Source: CAZJRB01 sp964547995
GTDB lineage: Bacteria > Planctomycetota > Planctomycetia > Pirellulales > Thermoguttaceae
DNA: 9,444 nucleotides
Assembly: GCA_964547995.1 (NCBI GenBank)
Contig: CAZJRB010000178.1
Coordinates: forward strand, 1-9,444
Direction: 5' to 3'
The notes beneath the pieces were generated by a model. The model worked only from the letters and a program-made list of their open reading frames with translations, searched no databases and was not told the DNA's origin. Within the stretch, counting starts at the first letter, position 1; each line of letters opens with the position of its first letter. The position numbers and the translations under genes were made by a program. Shown piece by piece: positions 4,901 through 9,444 of the stretch.

Positions 4901-6943
4901 GTCTTCGTGGGAGTTTCCGGCGTCGTAGTCGGGGCGCAGGGCGTGGCTGGCGTCGCCCGGCTCGTCGCAGGCGACGGCCCAGGGCTTGCCCGCGGCATCG
5001 GAACGGCTCAAGTAATCCTTCACCCGCGAATGGACCGCGCTGAAGTCGACGTTCGAGGTCTGCAGCGAGAATCCGGTCAACTCGGAAGCCCCGCCCAACA
5101 GGTCGTAATGATTGGCGCCGTTGTGGATCACGATATGGTGCTGGTACGGATCGTGCGTCCAGAAGTAGCCGGCCCACGCCTGCTTCTGGGCGGTGGTCGC
5201 GTTATTGATCTCCTCGCCAAGGTTCCAGTTCAGGGCCAGGTGGTGGCCGAACCGGGCGATCAACTCGCGGTAATAGAGGATCCGCTGCGTGCCGAGGTTG
5301 CCGCCGTCCAACAACAACTCGTTTTCGGTCTCCTGGGTCTTGAAGTGCATGAACATGCCCTGGGTGTCGGCGTGCTCGAAGACGATCTCCCACTGGGCCA
5401 GCCGCGAGACGTCCATGCGGTATCGCTCGTTGTAATCGAGGTAGGGGAAGACGTTTCGGTCGTCGCCGCCGATGTTCATCGGGATGAAACTGAAGGCGTT
5501 GAGCCCCTCGCCGGCCAGATAGTTGACCGCCCCGATCATGCCCTTGCCTTTGTCGCCTTGCCAGGTCGGGTCGCCGGCGTTCCAGTCGCCGACGTGGGCG
5601 CTCCAGGTTTTCACCAGCTCGTCCTTCTGGCCGTCGGATTTGAACGGCCCGTCGAAGTCGGCGTAGGCCAGGAAGTTCTCCGGGGCGTCGGCGCCCTGCT
5701 TGAGGAAATACTCGCCCGTCTCGGCGAACTGCAGATAGTGGCCGCCGACGTACTGGAGCATACCCTTGCCGCGGAAGTCGCGTCCGGTCTTGTCGGTCGG
5801 GGCGACGGAGAAGGTCCCGCTGTCGCCGTCGAAATAGCCGGCGCTGGTGCCGGCGGTCGGGCTGTCGGCGACCGCGATGTCGTTTCCGGTGCGGAAGCTG
5901 ACGCTGTAGGCCCAGTCGCCCGCCTCGTCCGGAGCGAGATGGGCACGCCACTTGTTGCCGGAGGCGGCCGACGTGTTGGCCGCGTCGCCGTCGGCGGCCC
6001 AGTACCCGGGCACCTCGTAGGTCCGGCCGCTGGGGCCGGTGAAGGTCACCTGAAGCCGGTAGTCGAGGAACGGGTTGACCGCGTCGGTCTCGCCGGCATT
6101 CGGGCCGTCCCAAGTCACGGTGACCTTGTGCCACGTCTTCAACTCGCCGCTGACCAGGCCGGAGCCGCTGCTCTCCGGGGCAACTGTCACGTTGGCGGTG
6201 TCGCTGGCCGTGTTGCCGTCGTTGTCGGTCACGGTCAGCCCGAAGACGTAGCTGCCTTGTTGGAGGTCCGTTGCCTGCAACGTCGGCGTGCCGGTGCCGG
6301 CGAGCGTGGCCTCCGGCCCGCTGACCTTTTCCCAAAGGTAGCCGGTGATCGTGCCATCGGAGTCGGTGCCGGAGCCGTTTAGCGTGACGGAGTTGTCCGG
6401 CAGCACGACCAGGGCGTCGGGCCCGGCGTTGGCCAGCGGCATTCCAACGTCGGTGGCAAGGTGCGTGCTCGGGATGATTGTCTTCGCCCGGCCGGGCCCC
6501 GCAAAGCTCAACTGGATGGTCACCGTGCCGTCCTGCTGAAAATGTTCCAATTGGATCGAGTGCCATCCGGCGTCGAGCGTCAATGTTGCACTATCCTGGG
6601 TCGCCACATGCTGGTTCCAGTGGTTGATTACTTGCTGCCCGTCGATCCAAAGCCGCACACCGTCATTGCTGTTGGTCGTGAAGGTCCAGTCGCCCGGCTG
6701 GTCGATCTTGACATAGCCGGTCCATCGCTCGGAGTAATTGTCGTCGGGTGTGACGGCCGTTCCGGCGGGGGCGTCGCCCCAGGCGGCCTCGGTGAAGTCG
6801 ACGACCGGGTCGATCCGCGTGGTCGCCAATTCGGTCAGATTGATCGTGTCGAAATACTCTCCCAACAGCCCGGGCGAACCGTTGAGCACCACGCGGGGCT
6901 CGAGCGACTCGAACGACATACGGCGAGATCGGTTGCGGCGCAT
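1937..6943 (-). CDS. giant extracellular multidomain protein: LEPR motif, PA14, PKD, DUF5060/glycosidase-like, cadherin/ConA repeats, PA14
   Basis: A 1668-residue surface protein. In order: a basic N-terminus with the planctomycete LEPR-xLL-type motif (LEPRVVL, 14-20) in place of an ordinary signal peptide; PA14 (25-163); a PKD-like domain (170-256); a DUF5060-like beta domain (about 267-375); and a glycosidase-like TIM-barrel region (about 385-740). In the barrel, NLGEE (E577/E578) and DEPG (E661) are candidate acid/base and nucleophile residues. A collagen-binding-like beta domain follows (about 750-830). Then come cadherin-like (838-940), ConA/DUF1349-like (941-1125), cadherin (1128-1230), ConA (1231-1415), cadherin (1418-1515) and a second PA14 (about 1525-1663). 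PA14 and ConA-like modules usually bind glycans; cadherin repeats make Ca2+-stiffened stalks. The likely role is binding and cutting or remodelling an extracellular polysaccharide. No C-terminal anchor or dockerin is visible. The start is fixed by a strong AGGAGG. Domain names come from visual family resemblance; enzyme activity is inferred. Confidence 0.88.
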   Translation of the reverse strand: MRRNRSRRMSFESLEPRVVLNGSPGLLGEYFDTINLTELATTRIDPVVDFTEAAWGDAPAGTAVTPDDNYSERWTGYVKIDQPGDWTFTTNSNDGVRLWIDGQQVINHWNQHVATQDSATLTLDAGWHSIQLEHFQQDGTVTIQLSFAGPGRAKTIIPSTHLATDVGMPLANAGPDALVVLPDNSVTLNGSGTDSDGTITGYLWEKVSGPEATLAGTGTPTLQATDLQQGSYVFGLTVTDNDGNTASDTANVTVAPESSGSGLVSGELKTWHKVTVTWDGPNAGETDAVNPFLDYRLQVTFTGPSGRTYEVPGYWAADGDAANTSAASGNKWRAHLAPDEAGDWAYSVSFRTGNDIAVADSPTAGTSAGYFDGDSGTFSVAPTDKTGRDFRGKGMLQYVGGHYLQFAETGEYFLKQGADAPENFLAYADFDGPFKSDGQKDELVKTWSAHVGDWNAGDPTWQGDKGKGMIGAVNYLAGEGLNAFSFIPMNIGGDDRNVFPYLDYNERYRMDVSRLAQWEIVFEHADTQGMFMHFKTQETENELLLDGGNLGTQRILYYRELIARFGHHLALNWNLGEEINNATTAQKQAWAGYFWTHDPYQHHIVIHNGANHYDLLGGASELTGFSLQTSNVDFSAVHSRVKDYLSRSDAAGKPWAVACDEPGDASHALRPDYDAGNSHEDGRKNGIWGTFMAGGWGNEWYFGYQHDHSDLTCQDFRSRDNFWDYARYALEFFNDNDVPFWEMTNNNGISSATDDYGFYKAGDTYVVYLKNGGTTNLDLSGATGQFEVQWFDPRNGGTLQAGSVAQVTAGGNVSLGQAPNSTTSDWAVLVRKIDDGPNLPPVVADQGFSIDENSPDGTVVGAVAASDPDAGDTLSYAITGGNTGGAFAIGAANGLLSVANASALDFETTPSFALTVEATDQGGLSDAATVTVDLNDLVEGVLPAPWTAGDVGTVAAAGSTDYAGGIFTIRGSGNDIWNQADEFQFVRQPLSGDGEIIAQVTGITNTNEWAKAGVMIRESLVANSKHAMMVVTPGRGVSFQWRAVTGGSSGHQTTGGVTAPVWVKIVRAGDQFTGYSSADGVNWTQRGTTTVAMAADVQIGLAVTSHNDGVINTATVENVSITTAPPPNLPPEIVDQLFAIDENRPAGTPVGTVDADDPDAGDSISFAITGGNTGGAFAIDSTTGTLSVATAAALDFEVTPSFALTVEVTDQGGLSDAATVTVDLNDLVEGVLPTPWTAGDIGAVAAAGSAEYAGGVFTVAGSGNDIWNQADEFQFVQQPLSGDGEILARVNSITYTNVWAKAGVMIRESLDANSKHAMMVVTPARGVSFQWRAGTGSLSNHQTTGGDTAPIWVRIVRLGDQFTGYTSTDGVNWTQRGTATVAMAADVHIGLAVTAHNDGAINTSVIDNVSVTTTTPQNLPPVVNDQVFQTDENSSAGAVVGIVAAGDPDPGDVVLLAIVAGNTGGAFAVNPATGVLTVANPSVLDFETTPQFVLTVEATDQGGLTDSATVTVNLNDVDETPLQQGLIGEYYDAINLTELVETRLDLVIDFLEGDWGDAPAGTAVTPDDNYSERWTGYVKIDQTGDWTFTTNSNDGVRLWIDGVLVINHWNQHVATEDQVTLTLDAGWHSIRLEHFQQDGTIAMQLSFAGPGQSKTIIPASHLSPIDPT
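1940..2374 (-). repeat. PA14-coding repeat, copy at C-terminus of giant protein
   Basis: This encodes residues from about 1524 to the end. It is nearly identical in protein and clearly similar in DNA to 6449-6871 of the same gene, for example in the blocks around 2042-2090 versus 6530-6580 and 2220-2280 versus 6720-6780. A third, more diverged copy encodes the C-terminus of the anti-sigma protein. Confidence 0.8.
2693..4432 (-). repeat. two tandem 870-bp repeats (cadherin + ConA units)
   Basis: The NLPP motif that opens each cadherin unit falls at 4432, 3562 and 2692, exactly 870 bp (290 codons) apart. Unit one is 3563-4432 and unit two is 2693-3562; a third cadherin without a ConA partner follows. 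A 46-bp block is identical between copies (3115-3160 and 3985-4030). The exact spacing and in-frame identity show a recent duplication or gene conversion. Confidence 0.85.
6449..6871 (-). repeat. PA14-coding repeat, copy at N-terminus of giant protein
   Basis: This encodes residues 25-165. It shares the long protein block TAVTPDDNYSERWTGYVKID with the C-terminal copy and the SERW, NDGVRLW and GWHxIxLEHxQ motifs with the PA14 domain of the anti-sigma protein (about 7240-7665). Confidence 0.8.
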
Positions 6944-7120
6944 GCGACACTCCTCCTCTGTTCCAGAATGGATTCAGCGGCCAACCGCGCGATAAGACAG
7001 TTGGCGACTTTACAGAGAGAAGGCGCTGGGGCTGAGGAATTGGACACCGAAATCGAAAAGAGTTTCGGAAAGATTGCCCCGAGGTGCCTGTCGACAGCCG
7101 TGCGAGGCGGAAGCAGCGCA
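6944..7120 (-). promoter_or_regulatory. leader of giant gene with strong ribosome binding site
   Basis: A near-ideal AGGAGG (minus strand, 6952-6957) lies 8 nt before the ATG at 6941-6943 and decides that start. Between it and the hairpin repeat are about 160 nt without a gene. CGAAAC (7062-7067) and TGTC (7043-7046), about 15 nt apart, loosely resemble an ECF-type promoter. This is weak and could be chance. Confidence 0.55.
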
Positions 7121-7196
7121 GGGCGGGACAAGCGCAGCGCCGGCCCACCAATTCATCCTGGTTCGATGGTGGGCCGGCGCTGCGCTTGTCCCACCC
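7121..7196. repeat. long hairpin repeat between anti-sigma and giant gene
   Basis: The left arm (7121-7150) and right arm (7167-7196) are complementary at 29 of 30 positions, with a single C-A mismatch (7124/7193) and a 16-nt loop. The arms read like a dispersed GC-rich intergenic repeat (GGTGGGCCGGCGCTGCG...) of a type I recall from planctomycete genomes. The minus-strand stop codon TAG of the anti-sigma gene lies at the outer edge of the right arm. In RNA this stem would be extremely stable. It could attenuate or terminate transcription before the giant gene or protect the upstream mRNA. It lacks a U-tract. Confidence 0.85.
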
Positions 7197-8620
7197 TACG
7201 GTTGCGTTGGGTCGGCCTGCTCGCCGGTCATTGGGTTGACCGCGCTGAGGTGCGACGGCGGGATGATCGTTGTCTCTTGCCCCGGTCCCGAGAAACTCAA
7301 CTGCATGGCAACGGTCAGTTCGTGCTGGTAGTGTTCCAGCCGGATGGGATGCCACCCCGCGCTGAGTTCGATCGTCGCGTCGTGTTCCTTGTCGACGTGG
7401 TGCGTCCAATCCTTGATGATCAGTTTCCCGGCCACCCAAAGCCGCACGCCGTCGTTGCTGACCGTGTGGAATTTCCACTTGCCCGCGCGGTCGATCTTCA
7501 CGAAGCCGGCCCATCGCTCGGAATAGAAGTCGTCGACTTCAACACGCGTGCCGGTCGGCGCGTCGCTCCAATTTTTGGATTCGTGGAAGTCGATTTGGGG
7601 GTCGAGCCGCATTTCGACAAAGTCGGTCAAGTCCTCTTCGTCGTAATAGGCCCCGAGCAATCCGCGCGTGGGCACGGCCCGTGCAAACCTCGCGCTGTCC
7701 AGCAGAATCTGCGAGAACTGCCCCGATGCGTCGAACCGGACTGCCTCGCTCCGGTCGAGGCGCAGTCGCTGGGCAGCCGCCGGATCGCCGGATCGCGACT
7801 TGCCCTCGACGGCCCCCTCGAACACATGGATCTCCGTTGCCTTGGAATCGCACTTCACGCCGAACTCGCACCCCAGGTCGGTCACCCATGCCGAAGGTGT
7901 CGCCACCCGGAAACCGGCCGCTTCCGGCGGGACCCTGGCCAACAATCGGCCGTCGGCCATCGCCATCTGTTCCGGCCCGGCAACTTCAAACGTGGCGGGC
8001 CCCTCGACCACGACAACCGCCCCCGAGCCGAACGTCACTTCGGCAAATCCGCCGGCAAGCGTGAGCCGACCGTCCGGCAGCGGATCGCCCCGCTCGAGCG
8101 TCGCCGCGGCCCATGTGCCCGAAACACTGGTCAAGGTGGCAAGATGGTCTTCGGATGTGGTTTTCTTCGTCTCCGGGCCCTCTGCGACCAACGATTCCAC
8201 ATCGCGGCTGAGCCAGAACCCAAGCAAGGCCGCCGCCACGACCAGGGCACTCACCACCACGGCAACCATGGGTGCGGGGCTTCGCCGGCGGCGATACGGC
8301 GGAGGAGACACCTGCGAGATCGCCGCGACGATCTCTTGCCCGGCCGTCTCGCTATCCTTGACCCCCAGCAACTTCTTAACGTCGAGTCCTTCGAGAACCG
8401 CGTCGGTGGCGGCAGCAGCGGGCACCTCGCCGGCGCCGTGCCATCGCAGAAAGACGGTTTCCTGGATGTACTCCACGTAGATTCGACGCGCGTCGTCGTC
8501 GCCCAGCACCAGGTGCTCGAGCCGCCCGGCTTGCTCCGCGGTCATGGTCCCGCCCAGTTGCGAGGTCACCAGTTCGTGAATCTCGTCGAACAGTTCGTGC
8601 TCGTTATCGGATGACGTCAT
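7196..8620 (-). CDS. FecR-type anti-sigma factor with C-terminal PA14 domain
   Basis: A 474-residue single-pass membrane regulator. Residues 1-105 are the cytoplasmic part expected to hold the sigma factor (an HELVTSQLGGTMTAEQA... N-terminus typical of planctomycete FecR proteins). A basic stop (YRRRR) precedes a transmembrane helix (about 118-138). The FecR domain follows (about 165-300; GSGAVVVVEGPATFEV, ATPSAWVTDLGCEFGV). A PA14 domain (about 320-460) with SERW, NDGVRLW and GWHPIRLEH motifs ends the protein outside the membrane. The ATG at 8618-8620 begins 2 nt after the sigma stop; an upstream in-frame TTG at 8624-8626 overlaps that stop and is an alternative. The pairing with the sigma gene indicates co-expression. 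The PA14 domain probably senses or binds a sugar polymer, releasing the sigma factor; this is inferred from FecR-type systems. The last residues run into the hairpin repeat. Confidence 0.9.
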   Translation of the reverse strand: MTSSDNEHELFDEIHELVTSQLGGTMTAEQAGRLEHLVLGDDDARRIYVEYIQETVFLRWHGAGEVPAAAATDAVLEGLDVKKLLGVKDSETAGQEIVAAISQVSPPPYRRRRSPAPMVAVVVSALVVAAALLGFWLSRDVESLVAEGPETKKTTSEDHLATLTSVSGTWAAATLERGDPLPDGRLTLAGGFAEVTFGSGAVVVVEGPATFEVAGPEQMAMADGRLLARVPPEAAGFRVATPSAWVTDLGCEFGVKCDSKATEIHVFEGAVEGKSRSGDPAAAQRLRLDRSEAVRFDASGQFSQILLDSARFARAVPTRGLLGAYYDEEDLTDFVEMRLDPQIDFHESKNWSDAPTGTRVEVDDFYSERWAGFVKIDRAGKWKFHTVSNDGVRLWVAGKLIIKDWTHHVDKEHDATIELSAGWHPIRLEHYQHELTVAMQLSFSGPGQETTIIPPSHLSAVNPMTGEQADPTQP

Positions 8621-8622
8621 AT

Positions 8623-9171
8623 TCAATCACTTTCACTGGCGAGCCGGCGCTGGACGCAATCGTGCAGGGAATGGCGGATTCGCGAGAGCGCCTTGTACGT
8701 GGCATCGGCCGTGCGGCCGAGTTGGGTGGCGGCCTCGCGAATCGAAAAACCCTGTCGGTAACAAAGATCGATCATCTGGCGGCTCTTCTCTTGAAGCCGT
8801 TCGAGACACATGGCCAAGGCCGACTGGCGGGCACCGACTTCCTGCTGGGCCGCCAAAGCTTCCTCAGCAACGGCGTCGACAAACGCCTGCGAGAAGACGA
8901 CCTTCTGCCGCCCGGCTCGCTTGCGAAACGTCTTCACCTGGAAATGGGCGACCGTACACGCCCACGCGGCGAAGTCGGTCCCCGGCACGAACTTGCCGAA
9001 CTGCTTCCAGAGCCGGACGTTCGTCTCCTGGAGGATTTCGTCGGCATCGGCCCAATTCGGCACTAACGAGAGGATGAATCCATAGATTTTCCGCTCGTTC
9101 TGCGTCAAAAGACGCACAAACTGCTCATTTCGACCGCCGCCGTTGGGCGCAACGTCGCTATCCATTTTCAT
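8623..9171 (-). CDS. ECF sigma factor, Rhodopirellula/Verrucomicrobium type
   Basis: A 182-residue extracytoplasmic-function sigma factor that would direct RNA polymerase to the operon and possibly other surface genes. The sigma-2 region spans about 16-86; ADADEILQETNVRLWKQF is the conserved -10/core-binding helix and FAAWACTVAHFQVKTFRKR follows. A variable linker leads to sigma-4 (about 118-176) with the helix-turn-helix QGFSIREAATQLGRTADATYKALSRIR for -35 recognition. Length and motifs match the family known as sigma-70 gvs1-type in planctomycetes and verrucomicrobia. The start is ATG at 9169-9171, with a weak GGGA upstream; an in-frame ATG two codons later is possible. It is the first gene of the operon, and its stop lies within 5 nt of the anti-sigma start, so translational coupling is likely. 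Confidence 0.93.
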   Translation of the reverse strand: MKMDSDVAPNGGGRNEQFVRLLTQNERKIYGFILSLVPNWADADEILQETNVRLWKQFGKFVPGTDFAAWACTVAHFQVKTFRKRAGRQKVVFSQAFVDAVAEEALAAQQEVGARQSALAMCLERLQEKSRQMIDLCYRQGFSIREAATQLGRTADATYKALSRIRHSLHDCVQRRLASESD

Positions 9172-9444
9172 CTATTCCCAATGGGCTCGCTGATATAAGG
9201 CGCCCCGAGAGGCAAATTGGACAGAAAAGAACACTTAGTCGAGGAAATTGTCTACCGTTCGACAAGGGTATCATATCAATCTTACCGTAGCGATCGCCAG
9301 TACCGGAACCCAAATACTCCCCAACCCGCTGTGGCCGTAGGGTTCACGAAAGCCGGTAACTCTTTTGGGTGGAACGCACAAGACCGTATCTAGCCCTCAA
9401 ACAAGCGAAGCCAAATCGCGTTTCTTGCGCTGAAGTTGCCGAGA
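9172..9444 (-). promoter_or_regulatory. leader region of the sigma/anti-sigma operon
   Basis: No gene is seen here. In the minus direction there is a TTGTC/GACAA inverted pair (9248-9252 with 9261-9265). Overlapping it, CGAAC (9257-9261) and CGAC (9238-9241) are 15 nt apart and resemble an ECF promoter pattern about 65 nt before the start codon. A TATGAT hexamer lies further upstream without a good -35. The operon promoter is probably here, but which element is used cannot be settled by eye. Confidence 0.4.
9368..9407 (-). repeat. right copy of inverted repeat at window ends
   Basis: The reverse complement reads CGCTTGTTTGAGGGCTAG (9390-9407), then 16 nt, then TCCACC (9368-9373). It matches the left copy at 37-76 in inverted orientation with one change in the 18-mer and the same spacing. 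It lies upstream of the sigma gene promoter region. Confidence 0.6.

Noticed and set aside
3992..6382. 796-codon plus-strand open frame opposite the giant gene
   Set aside because: It is antisense to a protein with clear domains. Its own translation is low complexity (V, G, A, R, D) and shows no domain; long antisense frames are expected in GC-rich DNA.
6461..8614. 717-codon plus-strand open frame opposite the anti-sigma gene
   Set aside because: It crosses the hairpin repeat and the start of the giant gene, has no recognisable motif, and mirrors real genes on the other strand.

Overview
The window looks like chromosomal DNA of a planctomycete, probably Pirellulales-like. The case rests on four things. 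There is an ECF sigma factor of the Rhodopirellula/Verrucomicrobium type followed directly by a FecR-type anti-sigma factor. There is a giant secreted protein with an N-terminal LEPR-xLL-like motif and PA14, cadherin and ConA-like modules. The coding DNA is GC-rich. The intergenic DNA carries dispersed repeats of a kind I associate with these genomes. No species can be named from the sequence.

All clear protein genes are on the minus strand, so transcription runs from high to low coordinates. Positions 9172-9444 are the non-coding leader. Then come the ECF sigma factor (8623-9171), a single-pass FecR anti-sigma protein ending in a periplasmic or external PA14 domain (7196-8620), a near-perfect 30-bp-arm hairpin repeat that supplies the FecR stop codon (7121-7196), and a 1668-residue multidomain extracellular protein (1937-6943). 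That protein is LEPR / PA14 / PKD-like / DUF5060 / glycosidase-like barrel / collagen-binding-like / three cadherins alternating with two ConA-like domains / PA14. Last is a small secreted carbohydrate-binding-like protein with a C-terminal TPR-like helical pair (1115-1900). A simple reading is a self-contained regulated surface system: sigma and anti-sigma control a large polysaccharide-binding or polysaccharide-degrading adhesin-enzyme and its small companion. The anti-sigma factor carries the same PA14 module as its presumed target.

On the left side, 440-880 on the plus strand, is the most unusual part: a tandem array of small tRNA-like genes. Three fold completely by hand, as Arg-UCG-like (548-618), Arg-GCG-like (684-757) and Cys-GCA-like (806-877). 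One shows only a 3' half (461-509, CCT anticodon loop). All three complete units keep the T-loop, a 7-bp acceptor and a plausible discriminator base, but all lack U8. One lacks the D-loop GG and one has C33. The spacers hold heptamer tandem repeats and hairpins. The far left (34-273, minus) encodes a small lipoprotein.

An 18-bp motif (17 identical), followed at the same distance by TCCACC, occurs near both ends of the window in inverted orientation (37-76 and 9368-9407). It could be a pair of terminal repeats or two copies of a dispersed intergenic repeat.
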